A stretch of DNA of 64,000 nucleotides from Promicromonospora sp. AC04. GTDB lineage: Bacteria; Actinomycetota; Actinomycetes; Actinomycetales; Cellulomonadaceae. Of this stretch, positions 27,743 to 37,103 are shown one piece after another (position 1 is the first letter of the stretch; each line of letters opens with the position of its first letter). The stretch is from assembly GCF_003058225.1 (NCBI RefSeq), contig NZ_QBUG01000005.1, positions 1 to 64,000 on the forward strand, written 5' to 3'. The notes under the pieces were generated by a model. That model did not search any database. It had not been told where the DNA came from and saw only the letters and a list, made by a program, of their open reading frames with translations. Both the position numbers and the translations under genes were made by a program.

Positions 27743-27896
27743 CCCTTCCCCACCCACACCTTCCCAACCTTCCCAACCATCCCCCTCTCCACCCCGCCCA
27801 CCTCCACCCCCCTCATCCCCTCCCACCCCTTCCCCCACCTCCCCAACCCCACCCCCTCCACCACCTCCCCCCTTCCCCTCACCTCCCCACAATCCA
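27743..27896. other. Extreme C-rich, G-free tract upstream of relaxase
   Basis: In 154 nt there is a single G (at 27796); the rest is C with T and A. The tract occupies most of the 441-bp gap between the HTH gene and the relaxase. It could be a Rho-utilisation site, part of an origin of transfer, or an unusual-structure tract with the G-rich strand opposite. No protein-coding reading is credible. Confidence 0.8.
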
Positions 27897-28005
27897 GCAC
27901 ACCTCAGGCAGTTGAGGAACGACGGCGCCGTTGGCGTTGGCACGTGCGGGCACTGTTGGCGTGCGGCTCGCTCACGCGGAATCGCGTCCGAGGTGGTGGC
28001 CGCTC

Positions 28006-31000
28006 ATGGCGGTGACGGTGCACGCGATGAGCGTGGGTGAAGGGACCGACTACCTGACCCGGTCGGTGGCCAACGCCGACCGCGACACTCCCAGCCCCGA
28101 GGGCGAGGGCCCCGGGATGGATCCGGTGATCGCGTACTACACCGAGACGGGCACCCCGCCCGGGTACTGGCTCGGACGCGGCATCGACGACCTCGGCGGC
28201 GGAGGCGCACTGGTGGCGGGTGACCGGGTGACCACGACGCAGCTCCAGCGTCTCCTGGACGCGGGCCGCGACCCAGTCACCACGGAACCCTTGGGCCGCG
28301 CGTACCCGAAGATCGTCCCGCTGGGCGAGCGGATCGAGAAGCGCACCGCCACCCTCGACCCCGGCCTGAGCCCGACCGAGCGGCAGGCCGCGGTGGACCA
28401 GATCACCCAGGACGAGCAGTGGGCCGGGAAACGCCACGCGGTAGGCGGGTTCGACCTGACCTTCTCGCCGATGAAGTCGGTCTCGGTCCTGTGGGGCCTG
28501 TCAGACCGCACCACCCAGGCCCTGATCCTGGGAGCGCACCGCGCCGCCGTGACCGAGACCCTCCGGTTCATCGAGGACCACGTAGCCGCCACCCGGACCG
28601 GCACCGATGCGGGAGACGGGTCGATCGCCCAGGTCGACGTCACCGGCCTGATCGCCACGGCGTTTGACCACTGGGACTCCCGAGCCCACGACCCGCAGCT
28701 GCACACGCACCTGGTGATAGCGAACAAGGTCCGCGCGGTGACCGACGGGAAATGGCGCACCCTGGACTCGCGGGCGCTGTTCAACGCGAACGTCGCGTTC
28801 AGCGAGCACTACGACGCGGTCCTTGCCGACCGGTTGACCGCCAGCCTCGGCGTCCAGTGGGAACGACGCCCCGCACGGGGCAAGAACCGCAACCCCGGGT
28901 TCGAGATCGTCGGGGTGAGTGACGAGCTGATCGAAGAGTTCTCGACCCGGTCGGCCGACATCGAACCCGCGACTGACAAGTTGATCGCGGAGTATCGGGA
29001 GAAGCACGGGCGGATGCCGTCGCGGGGCACGATCAACCGGCTGCGCGAGCAAGCGAATCTGGCCACGCGCCCGCCCAAGTCGATCGAGTCCCTGGCCGAC
29101 CTGTCCGCCCAGTGGCGCGACCGCGCCGCACGCATCCTGGGACAGGACCCCGGCCAGTGGGCGCGGGACCTGATCGCCAGGTCGGTGGACGAGCCGGGCC
29201 GGTCGTTCACCGCCCACGACGTCCCGAACGAGGTCATCGAGAAGGCGGCTGCTGTCGTGCTGCGCGTGGTCGGGGACAAGCGGGCCACCTGGAAGCACTG
29301 GCACCTCTGGGCCGAAGCCGAACGCCAGACCAAGCACTGGCGCCTGACTACCCACCACGACCGCGTCGAGACCGTGGCCCGGATCGTCGCCACCGCCGAA
29401 GGCGCCTCGGTCCTGCTGACGCCGCCGGAACTGGCCCCCACCCCGGACTTCCTGCTCCGGGCGGACGGCACCACCACACTGCGCCCCAAGCACTCCCAGG
29501 TCTTCACCTCGCAGGCCGTCCTGAACGCCGAGACCCGCCTCCTGGCGGCGATGATCGAGCGCACTGCACCCCACGTAGACACAAATGAGTTCCGGGCCGT
29601 GCTCGCCGAAGGCGTGCGGCAGGGCGTGCTGGACGCGTCCCAGGCCGAAGCCGTGATCGCCGTCGCAGGTTCGGGGCGGCGCCTGGACCTGCTGGTCGGA
29701 CCGGCCGGGACCGGGAAGACGACGACGCTGCGGGCGCTGCGGGCAATGTGGGAGCAGCAGCACGGCCCCGGCACCGTCGTGGGCCTCGCGCCGTCCGCAG
29801 CGGCGGCCGACGTCCTGGGCACGGAGCTGGGGATCGAGTGCGAGAACACTGCCATGTGGCTCACCCGCCACCGCCACGGCCGCGCCGAGTTCGAGGCGGG
29901 GCAACTGGTGATCGTGGACGAGGCATCCCTGGCCGGGACTCACACCCTGGACCGGATCACGAGGCTCGCGGCCGAGGCCGGCGCGAAGGTGCTCCTGGTC
30001 GGCGACCCCGCCCAGCTCCCCGCCGTCGAGACCGGCGGCGCCCTGAACCTCCTGGTCTCCGAACGCGCCCGCACCACCGAAGACGTCCCCACCCTGACCG
30101 ACGTCCACCGCTTCCACGCCGACTGGGAGAAGCACGCCACCCTGCGCCTGCGCGACGGCGACCCCGACGTCCTGAACCTCTACACCGACCACGGGCGCAT
30201 CCAGGCCGGGACTACCGACGACATGACCGACGCCGCCTACACCGCATGGAAGGCCGACACCCGGGCCGGACGCTCGTCGGTCCTGGTCGTGCCCGACAAC
30301 GCGACGATGAACGACCTCAACCGCCGCGCCCGCGCCGAACGCGTCCTGGCCGGACACGTCTCCGACGGCCGACACGTCCACCTCGCCGGACAGACCCGGG
30401 CGTCAGCCGGGGACCTGGTCATCACCCGGGACAACGACCGCCACCTCCGCTACGGGCGCGAGGGGTGGGTCCGCAACGGCGACCGCTGGAGGATCCTCCA
30501 CGTTCACCGGGACGGCTCGGTCACCGTGCAACGCGTCGACCTCGAACCACACACCAACCCGCGCCCCGACCGCGACGGCGCGCCGTCCTGGGGGATCGTC
30601 CGCCTGCCCGCCGCCTACGTGACCGAGCACGTCGACCTCGGGTACGCGATCACCGCACACCGCGCCCAGGGACTGACCGTCGACACCGCCCACACCGTCG
30701 CCAGCCCGACGATGAGCCGCGAGAACCTGTACGTCGCCCTCACCCGAGGCCGCACGACGAACACCGTGTTCGTCCCGGTCGACCAGCCCGACCGCGACCA
30801 CAACCACGAACACGCCATCGGAGCGGCGATCGACCCGGACATGCCCGAGCTGACCGCCGCGCGCGCCATGCTGGCGGGGATCCTGCACCGGGTCGGCGCC
30901 GAACCCTCCGCACACCAGTCCCGTCAGGACGAGGAACACCGCTGGGGATCGATCGCACAGCTCGCCGCCGAGTACGACACCATCGCCAGCCACGCCCAAC

Positions 31001-31650
31001 GCCCACACTGGACCCAACTGGTCGCGCACACCCTGGCCGGGGAAGGCTTCACCCGACGCGATATCGCCCAGGTCGTGGAGTCCGACGCGTTCGGGCCGCT
31101 ATGCGCCGAACTGCGCCGAGCCGAAGCCGACGGCCACGACGTGACCCGCCTGCTACCCCGGCTCGCCGCCGCCCGCAGCCTGCACGACGCCGACGACATC
31201 GCCGCCGTCCTGCACCACCGCCTCACCCACACTGCAACGCGCACATCCACCGTGCGGAACCGGATCGCTGGCCTCATCCCACAAGCCCAAGGACAGTTCC
31301 CCGACGACGTCCGCGAAGCCCTCGACCGCCGCGCCGAACTCATCGAGGACCGCGCCCGAACCCTCGCCGGGCAAGCCCTCCGCGACCGCCAACCCTGGAC
31401 CCGACACCTACCACCACGCCCCCACGGCCCCGCCGAGCGCGCATGGCAGAACACCGTCGCCGCCCTGGCCGCCTACCGCGACCGCTACGCGATCACGACG
31501 GACGACCCATTCGGCGAACCGCCCACCACGCTCACCCAACGCGACGACGCACGACGCATCCGCAATATGGTCCAAGACGTGGCAAGCACTGACCACGCGC
31601 CCAATCGGCGGACCATACTGGAACGCTCCACTGGTCCTGACCTCGGGTGA
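28006..31650 (+). CDS. MobF-family relaxase/helicase (TrwC/TraA-like)
   Basis: The 1214-residue protein starts at ATG 28006, after residues that do not fit the family. The N-terminal TrwC relaxase domain has the usual start (VTVHAMSVGEGTDYLTRSV) with candidate catalytic Tyr16. The metal-binding triad lies in HDPQLHTHLVIANKV near residue 230. The central helicase domain has Walker A GPAGTGKTTT near 565, Walker B LVIVDEASLAG and LLVGDPAQLPAVE. The RecD/UvrD-type end is GYAITAHRAQGLTVD and YVALTRGR. It nicks oriT and unwinds DNA for transfer. Its C-terminal region is duplicated as a decayed remnant at 34440-34775. Confidence 0.95.
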   Translation: MAVTVHAMSVGEGTDYLTRSVANADRDTPSPEGEGPGMDPVIAYYTETGTPPGYWLGRGIDDLGGGGALVAGDRVTTTQLQRLLDAGRDPVTTEPLGRAYPKIVPLGERIEKRTATLDPGLSPTERQAAVDQITQDEQWAGKRHAVGGFDLTFSPMKSVSVLWGLSDRTTQALILGAHRAAVTETLRFIEDHVAATRTGTDAGDGSIAQVDVTGLIATAFDHWDSRAHDPQLHTHLVIANKVRAVTDGKWRTLDSRALFNANVAFSEHYDAVLADRLTASLGVQWERRPARGKNRNPGFEIVGVSDELIEEFSTRSADIEPATDKLIAEYREKHGRMPSRGTINRLREQANLATRPPKSIESLADLSAQWRDRAARILGQDPGQWARDLIARSVDEPGRSFTAHDVPNEVIEKAAAVVLRVVGDKRATWKHWHLWAEAERQTKHWRLTTHHDRVETVARIVATAEGASVLLTPPELAPTPDFLLRADGTTTLRPKHSQVFTSQAVLNAETRLLAAMIERTAPHVDTNEFRAVLAEGVRQGVLDASQAEAVIAVAGSGRRLDLLVGPAGTGKTTTLRALRAMWEQQHGPGTVVGLAPSAAAADVLGTELGIECENTAMWLTRHRHGRAEFEAGQLVIVDEASLAGTHTLDRITRLAAEAGAKVLLVGDPAQLPAVETGGALNLLVSERARTTEDVPTLTDVHRFHADWEKHATLRLRDGDPDVLNLYTDHGRIQAGTTDDMTDAAYTAWKADTRAGRSSVLVVPDNATMNDLNRRARAERVLAGHVSDGRHVHLAGQTRASAGDLVITRDNDRHLRYGREGWVRNGDRWRILHVHRDGSVTVQRVDLEPHTNPRPDRDGAPSWGIVRLPAAYVTEHVDLGYAITAHRAQGLTVDTAHTVASPTMSRENLYVALTRGRTTNTVFVPVDQPDRDHNHEHAIGAAIDPDMPELTAARAMLAGILHRVGAEPSAHQSRQDEEHRWGSIAQLAAEYDTIASHAQRPHWTQLVAHTLAGEGFTRRDIAQVVESDAFGPLCAELRRAEADGHDVTRLLPRLAAARSLHDADDIAAVLHHRLTHTATRTSTVRNRIAGLIPQAQGQFPDDVREALDRRAELIEDRARTLAGQALRDRQPWTRHLPPRPHGPAERAWQNTVAALAAYRDRYAITTDDPFGEPPTTLTQRDDARRIRNMVQDVASTDHAPNRRTILERSTGPDLG

Positions 31651-31697
31651 GTTGCGTGCGCCGACTTTGGCGACCGCGCCAAGACCTCCATGACAAC

Positions 31698-32546
31698 TCA
31701 GCCTGTGAGAACTTGGCGCCAGAACGACTCATCTGTGCCGAGGGCAGCTTGAAGGCATGCGTCCCAGTACCAAGGGCCGTAGGTTTTCAGTTTTGCTGCG
31801 GCGATGCTCGAGTGCCGGTCGAGTGCCATGTCAATAGAGAGTCGGCTTGCCCGGGCCACGTAGACAGAGGATCCGAGTTCTCCGACGCAGGCCCTCCTCA
31901 GCCTGAGCAGGAGGCCGAGCCGCTCATAGTGCGATTCGACAATCGCGGCGATATTTGGTGGTACGTGCGTGCCGAACCGGATCTGAACGTCCAGTGTCGG
32001 ATTGCCACTCACGACATCCAGGTCAACCACGAGTTCCACGCCCGCCATCATCTCGCGGTCGAAGTAGGGATGCAGGAACGGCAGGTGCGCCAATGAGATG
32101 TGGGACGCCGACGCCTTAAGCTGATTGCAGTGGCCGCAACAATACACAAGGTTGGTTGGCAGAATTGCGAATTGAGGAAACGGGCACTTGCCCTTCTTTG
32201 GAGCGAAGTGGTCGAATTGCGTTGCCTCACTGATTCCGCAGTACGGGCATTTGCTCCCAGTAGGCTCGACGGTCTCGTGGATCCGCGCCCGATCACGTCG
32301 GTGGGCAGAGCGTCGCTGAAAGCGCTCATACGCGTCACGCATAGTGTCGGACTCTGCCTCGCTCAGTGAAAGAAGCGGCTGATCCGAACGCGGCCTAAAA
32401 CTCGCGCTGTAGTGTGGATACTCCGCAGACACCGTCTCACGGAGGTACTCGGGAATCGATTGCGCCTGCGCACCGCGGGTCCTCAGCCTGGCAGCTCTGT
32501 CTAACAAATCGTTTGCGTCGATGTCTGGCTGATCGACGAAGATCAT
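31698..32546 (-). CDS. ptuB: Septu-like HNH nuclease (PtuB-like)
   Basis: The 282-residue product starts at ATG 32546, overlapping the ATPase stop by 4 bp. The HNH core is in order: CPYC at 100-103, FDHFAPK (Asp112-His113), then PTNLVYCCGHCNQLKAS with Asn132 and zinc Cys residues at 136-140. ATPase plus HNH pairs in one coupled operon define Septu anti-phage systems. The base composition is clearly AT-richer than the surroundings. Stop codons of this gene and the relaxase face each other 47 bp apart. Subtype assignment within Septu would need a profile search. Confidence 0.75.
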   Translation of the reverse strand: MIFVDQPDIDANDLLDRAARLRTRGAQAQSIPEYLRETVSAEYPHYSASFRPRSDQPLLSLSEAESDTMRDAYERFQRRSAHRRDRARIHETVEPTGSKCPYCGISEATQFDHFAPKKGKCPFPQFAILPTNLVYCCGHCNQLKASASHISLAHLPFLHPYFDREMMAGVELVVDLDVVSGNPTLDVQIRFGTHVPPNIAAIVESHYERLGLLLRLRRACVGELGSSVYVARASRLSIDMALDRHSSIAAAKLKTYGPWYWDACLQAALGTDESFWRQVLTG

Positions 32547-34048
32547 GAGCCGCCCTCCCGCCACCGACCGTTTACGTACGCCCAAGCCTCAACGCCAAGC
32601 CCGAGCGGAAACAGGCCCTCAACTTCGGCGGCGGTATGGCCGACCAAAAGCCGATCAAGTTTTGCGTGGTAGTCGGTGGCATCAGCACTAAGATGAAATA
32701 CGTCACGGACGATCGCTCCAATATTTTCCCCGAACGTCTCTATCCCCGGTCCGCGCACGACGCGGTCTCCGGACTGGTTCGTCAGAACTTGGACAGCGTG
32801 GGCAGGGAGTTCCTGCAGGACGACCGGTGAGTGCGTTGCGACCACCGCTTGTGAGCCTGTTTCGTTCAGGAGTTCTTCCATTGCGTTCATCAGCGCCGCC
32901 AGCAAGGAAGGGTGAAGGTGCGACTCTGGTTCATCAAACAGGACCAGCGACTCCGGCTTTAGGTATGCGCATAGATGAAAGATCGCGCAGATGACGATTT
33001 TGTGGCCCGAACTCATGCTGGGAAAACTCTCCACGACCCATTGGCTGCTCGTGTCATCCGGAAGTATCTGCGCAAACGATGGCTCTCTTCGGAGGGTTGC
33101 GAGCGCGCGTAACGTGAGCCGGCGGTTCAGTTTCAATGCTCTGCTCAGCGCTCTCGTTGCTTCGTCGGCGAGGACTCCCGGCTTTTTCAATTGTTCGACA
33201 CCTGCAGAACTAATGTCGCGTAGCCCGCAATACGAGTACCCAAAAACCTCCGTCTTTCGACTCCCGCTTATCCCACCGAGTCTCTTTGACTGGTTTTGTG
33301 GGAGCTCGAATGTGTCGAATGCGCTATAGGAGACCATGATCACAGCGGCGAATTTTGGTGCTTGGCCGACGAACTGGCCGTATTCTGAACGGAAGCGACG
33401 CGCTGCTCTGGTCTTCTGGTCCGAGTGAGCAATCAGTGCGAGCCTTGCCAAGCTGGTGGTCTTCCCGGTCCCGTTGTAGCCGATAATTGCTGCGATCCTG
33501 CTCTGAATTCCGTTCGCAGGAGCGAAGGAAAAGCGGAGATCGATTGCGGGATCTCCTTGCGCTCTAATTCGAACCATGAAGTCGCGCGGAGCTCCGTGAA
33601 ATGGAGCGTCCTCCAGGACGAGCGCAGCGTGCTCTAGGGCTAAGGAGGCGGAGTCGAAGCGCAAGATTGATGTCACCCACACTTCCTGAGAACTAAAGTG
33701 GGCGCGAGCTTCAATATCATGTGTTGCGTCTCGCATTGTTCGTAGATATTCGGAACGAACTGTTGCAGGTAGCCGCGCCAGTGCCTCGTAGTAGGAAATG
33801 CTCTGGCCCAGGGATACGTAGTCGCGCCCTAGCTCATCTTCTAGGGCCTCGAGGTTCGACCGTGTTCGCTCACCAGATTCTTGGCCATAAAAGCCAATTT
33901 TTACGTCGCCCAGATCGATTCTTGTTAAGTTGGCCAGGTGTAGTCTCACTTCAAATGTCGTCTTGAAGCCGTAGTCATCCCAATTGTCGGATATTAGATG
34001 AATGGCCATTCGTTCCGGCGGCGGTGGTGTGTCGACAAAGATCTGCAC
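32543..34048 (-). CDS. ptuA: Septu-like ABC/SMC-type ATPase (PtuA-like)
   Basis: The 501-residue protein is an ABC/OLD-like ATPase. Walker A is GYNGTGKTT (190-198), the signature-like loop is SSGHK (346-350), Walker B is LVLFDEPESHLHP (369-380) and the H-loop is VVATHSP. An unassigned N-terminal region of about 160 residues with FEVRLHLANL precedes the P-loop. In Septu, PtuA senses or is regulated by nucleotide and controls the PtuB nuclease. The gene is coupled to ptuB by an ATGA overlap. GC content is visibly lower than the backbone, in keeping with transfer. Confidence 0.8.
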   Translation of the reverse strand: MQIFVDTPPPPERMAIHLISDNWDDYGFKTTFEVRLHLANLTRIDLGDVKIGFYGQESGERTRSNLEALEDELGRDYVSLGQSISYYEALARLPATVRSEYLRTMRDATHDIEARAHFSSQEVWVTSILRFDSASLALEHAALVLEDAPFHGAPRDFMVRIRAQGDPAIDLRFSFAPANGIQSRIAAIIGYNGTGKTTSLARLALIAHSDQKTRAARRFRSEYGQFVGQAPKFAAVIMVSYSAFDTFELPQNQSKRLGGISGSRKTEVFGYSYCGLRDISSAGVEQLKKPGVLADEATRALSRALKLNRRLTLRALATLRREPSFAQILPDDTSSQWVVESFPSMSSGHKIVICAIFHLCAYLKPESLVLFDEPESHLHPSLLAALMNAMEELLNETGSQAVVATHSPVVLQELPAHAVQVLTNQSGDRVVRGPGIETFGENIGAIVRDVFHLSADATDYHAKLDRLLVGHTAAEVEGLFPLGLGVEAWAYVNGRWREGGS

Positions 34049-34213
34049 GTGAACCCTTCTGAATGGCTGTTGAGGCCGCTTCTTTCCTGACGAAAGTCAC
34101 TTGCTCACAACGTGTACCCGTGGGCTCGTCGACATCGACGAAGTCCCTCCCGGCCGAGCGATAGGGATATTGTGGACATCGCGATGCCACGAAGGAGCGC
34201 CAAGTCGCTCGTT

Positions 34214-34239
34214 TCACCCGGGTGATGTCACTCGGGTGA
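34214..34239. promoter_or_regulatory. Paired 12-bp palindromes upstream of Septu operon
   Basis: TCACCCGGGTGA (34214-34225) and TCACTCGGGTGA (34228-34239) are separated by 2 bp, so their centres are 14 bp apart. They lie about 165 bp upstream of the ATPase start. The layout suits a dimeric repressor operator; the cognate protein is unknown. The rest of 34049-34440 holds no gene that I can support. Confidence 0.45.
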
Positions 34240-34439
34240 CTCCGATGCCCGCTCCGGGCGTGTTGCTAACTCTGAGACGGGTTCATCCGGCCGAGCGAGC
34301 CCGCGCAACACACCCAGCAGTCATTCGGACATAGGCGCGTACCCGTGCCGCCAGGTCGTGATAGTCGCCGTGGCGAGTGGGTCGAGGATGCGTGGCGCAG
34401 CGAGGAAGCTGGGAGAGTCGCCTGGCTGGCGTGTCGAGG

Positions 34440-34775
34440 ATGCTGGCATCGCCGCTGCACTCCGGCAGCAAGTCGAGCACGGCGCCACTCGCTCTATGGC
34501 TCGGGCGTCGAGCTGGATCGCCGGCCTCATCCCACGCGTCTTGAGCAAAGTCTCGGCGCTGTCCGCAAGCCTTCGAACGACGCGCTGAACGTATCGAGGA
34601 CCGCGCATGCCCTCGCCGAAACAAGGACTTCCGCGACCGCCGACCCCCGTCTCCGGCGAACGCGGATGGCAGAACACCGTCGTTGCCGCCGCCGCCTGTT
34701 GCGTCCGCCGCAGACAGCTAGTTGGGCAACACGCCCAACACTCTCACTCAACGCGACGACGCCCGTCGGCTCATG
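34440..34775 (+). pseudogene. Decayed C-terminal remnant of a second relaxase
   Basis: Stretches match the relaxase 3' end in the same order. GCCTCATCCCAC corresponds to 31271, ATCGAGGACCGCGC to 31342, CCGCGACCGCC to 31380, ATGGCAGAACACCGTCG to 31443 and CAACGCGACGACGC to 31537. Frame-breaking insertions and deletions and stops between them preclude a protein. The remnant has diverged from the intact copy, so it came from a related but different relaxase or is old. It lies on the far side of the Septu genes from the intact relaxase. Confidence 0.85.
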
Positions 34776-34894
34776 AACCGGAGTAGGAGCGTTGGCAATC
34801 GCCGAGACGAGAGTCGCCGCGACGGTGATAATCGGGCAGTGAGTGGTCCGGGCACGTAGCACGGTGACCATATGCGATCCAACGCCCTGCCGGA

Positions 34895-35938
34895 TCAGCC
34901 GAAGACGGTCTCGCGAAATTGGTCGCGGAGGGTGGCGAGGGGTTCGCGGTCCCGGGTGTAGTAGAGCTTGTTGGTCAGCAGTACGGCCCACCGGTCCTGC
35001 TTCGGGTTCAGCCACATGGCGGTGCCGGTGAAGCCGTAGTGTGTCCAACTCTGGTCAGCGGGGTCGGTGCCGGGAGCTGGGTGCCAGAACAGGCCCCGTG
35101 CCGGTTCCAGGCTGCCGGTGTGGACGTTGAGGGACTCGCGCGTCCAGTCGGGGCCGAAGCCCGGAGGCGTCGCGGCGGTGCCGGGATCCAGCAGGTAGCG
35201 CAGCAGCACGGTGAGGTCGTCGAGGGTGGAGAACGCTCCGGCGATGCCGCACACGCCGCCGAGGAGGCGGGCGGAGAAGTCGTGAGCGATGCCCTTGAGG
35301 TGTGTGCCGGTCTCCTCGTCGAGTTCGGTTGGGGCGCAGCGCGCGACCGTTGCCGTCGGCAGAGGTCCATAGCGGGTCTCCCGCATGCCGAGCGGGCTCC
35401 AGACACGGTCGGTGGCGAGATGGTCCAGCGGCTCGCCGCTGAGGTACTCGGCGAGGTAGCCGAGGATGAGTGCGGCACGGTCGGTGTACTCCACGGCCTG
35501 GCTCGGTGGGCGGTGCAACGCCTCGTGCAGGACACCGCTTCGGATGGCGTCATGGTTGGTGCCGTAGAGGTTCTTGAGTTGGGCGCGCAGCGGTAGCCCA
35601 GCGGTGTGGGTGAGGAGCTGGTGGGCATTCACCTGGCCGAGCGGGTATCCGGCGACGTCAGGCCAGAACTGGCCGAGAGGCTCGTCGAGGTCCAGGTGGT
35701 TGTCCTGCCAGAGGGTCCCGATGGTGCTCCAGACGGCGAGGATCTTGGTGAGGCTCGCGACGTCGAACACGGTGTCCGGCGTCATGGGCTCGTCGGAACG
35801 TGTCGGGTCCAGGAGGCCGGTGGTGCCGCGGTCGATCACGCCGTCCGCGTTGCCGACGGCCCACACTGCACCGGGGTAGACGCCGTCGTTGACTCCTGCG
35901 GTCACCAGGCCGTGGAGGTGTTCGGTGGTGGAGGGCAT
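34895..35938 (-). CDS. Serine hydrolase (class C beta-lactamase/PBP4*-like)
   Basis: The 347-residue protein has the SxxK catalytic motif SLTK at 62-65, a Tyr-based second motif YTD at 151-153, and HYGFTGT near 300 in place of KTG. This is the pattern of class C beta-lactamase-like esterases and D-Ala peptidases. No signal peptide is visible, so it probably acts in the cytoplasm. It is 79 bp downstream of the glycosyltransferase on the same strand and ends the operon. Possible roles are acyl transfer or hydrolysis of the pathway product, or resistance. Substrate unknown. Confidence 0.85.
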   Translation of the reverse strand: MPSTTEHLHGLVTAGVNDGVYPGAVWAVGNADGVIDRGTTGLLDPTRSDEPMTPDTVFDVASLTKILAVWSTIGTLWQDNHLDLDEPLGQFWPDVAGYPLGQVNAHQLLTHTAGLPLRAQLKNLYGTNHDAIRSGVLHEALHRPPSQAVEYTDRAALILGYLAEYLSGEPLDHLATDRVWSPLGMRETRYGPLPTATVARCAPTELDEETGTHLKGIAHDFSARLLGGVCGIAGAFSTLDDLTVLLRYLLDPGTAATPPGFGPDWTRESLNVHTGSLEPARGLFWHPAPGTDPADQSWTHYGFTGTAMWLNPKQDRWAVLLTNKLYYTRDREPLATLRDQFRETVFG

Positions 35939-36017
35939 CGGTTCCTCTGCTTCGTGGGATAGGCCGTCCTGGTCAGCGTAGGGGCGGTAAGGACGGCATA
36001 GCTGGATCTGTCTGTGG

Positions 36018-37103
36018 TCAGGAGAGGCTGTCGCCGAGGTGACTCAACGAGGCGGCGGCAGCGGACAAGGGGAATCGAGCGGCGTTGGCGCGGGCGGCAG
36101 CTCGGAGGTCGTCGGCCAGGCCGGACACCGCGAGGTGACGCAGGTTGGCCGCGACGTGGTTCGGGTCGGTGAAGCCGGTGGGCAGGGCGGCCTCGCCGAG
36201 CGTCTCGTCGAGTCCAGGCACGGGTTGGTAGAGCACGGGAAGTCCGCAGGCTTGCGCTTCGAGGGCGACCAGGCCCATGGCCTCCAGGGTGGTGGAGGGC
36301 ATGAGCAGCGCGTCATGGTCCGCAAATGCCTTCCACAGTTCAGGCCGAGGAAGCCACCCGAGGTAGTGAACGTCGAGCCCGGCCCGGTGCAGGGCAGGCC
36401 GGAGCGCCCGGAACTCGTGGGGCGGCGCGGCGATGCTGAGCGTGAAGTTCGTGGCCACTCCGAGGGCTTGGGTGAGGCGGTCGGCGCCCTTCTCGGGCGT
36501 CAGCCTGCCCGCGTACAGGAGTCGTTGCCTGCCCTCCGGGGACGAGCGTCGTGGAGGCGGTCCGGCGAGGAGGTGGTCGGGGATGCCCCAGGGGATCTTC
36601 ACGACCCGGGCGGCGTCGGGGGCGAGCGTGCGGAGGCGGTCTGCCATCGCGGAGGTGGGTACGACGATCGCGTCCGCGCGACGGACCGTGTCGCGTAGGA
36701 CTCGCAGTTGGTCGGGGTGGGTCTCGGCGAAGAGCAAGTCGGTCCCGTGGACCAGGGCAATCGTCGGATGGTCCGGGAGCGTTCGCAGGAGCGCCGGAGT
36801 GGCACCGAAGGTGAGGTGTTGCAGGTGGAGGACGTCGACATCCTCGGGGTCGAGCACATCGGCCAGGGCGCGGTGCAGTGCCGTGACGTACTGCGTGAAG
36901 CCGGGCTCGTCGATGCACTTGCCGTCGACCGCGAGCAGGTCCAGACCCGGCACGGCTGAGGGCCCGTTGTGGACGGCGTCGAGCATGAATGCTCGTGCAG
37001 GGATGAGCGGCTCGGTACCGGTGTACAGGTCGCGGAACAGTTCCACGCTGCCGCCGGGGCTCGCGGCGGGTAGGTCGAGGAAGGTCGCCACACGAGCGGT
37101 CAT
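36018..37103 (-). CDS. GT4-family glycosyltransferase
   Basis: The 361-residue protein has a GT-B fold. The N-terminal domain includes VLHLQHLTFGATPALL and VPTSAMADRLRTL. The C-terminal donor domain has LLYAGRLTPEKGADRL and the GT4 E-x7-E pattern in MPSTTLEAMGLVALEAQACG. It would transfer a sugar from a nucleotide donor; the acceptor is unknown. ATG 37103 overlaps the preceding deaminase-like gene stop by 4 bp, so it is coupled to the nucleotide-enzyme block. No membrane segment is visible. Confidence 0.88.
   Translation of the reverse strand: MTARVATFLDLPAASPGGSVELFRDLYTGTEPLIPARAFMLDAVHNGPSAVPGLDLLAVDGKCIDEPGFTQYVTALHRALADVLDPEDVDVLHLQHLTFGATPALLRTLPDHPTIALVHGTDLLFAETHPDQLRVLRDTVRRADAIVVPTSAMADRLRTLAPDAARVVKIPWGIPDHLLAGPPPRRSSPEGRQRLLYAGRLTPEKGADRLTQALGVATNFTLSIAAPPHEFRALRPALHRAGLDVHYLGWLPRPELWKAFADHDALLMPSTTLEAMGLVALEAQACGLPVLYQPVPGLDETLGEAALPTGFTDPNHVAANLRHLAVSGLADDLRAAARANAARFPLSAAAASLSHLGDSLS

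Noticed and set aside
28006-31650. Complete conjugative element (ICE)
   Set aside because: Only the relaxase is present. I looked for FtsK/TraB-type ATPase and T4SS motifs among the element genes and found none, so mobilizable is the safer label.
34895-35938. Beta-lactam resistance gene
   Set aside because: SxxK is present, but there is no signal peptide and the third motif is HYGFTGT. The location in a biosynthetic-looking operon argues for an esterase or acyltransferase-like enzyme.
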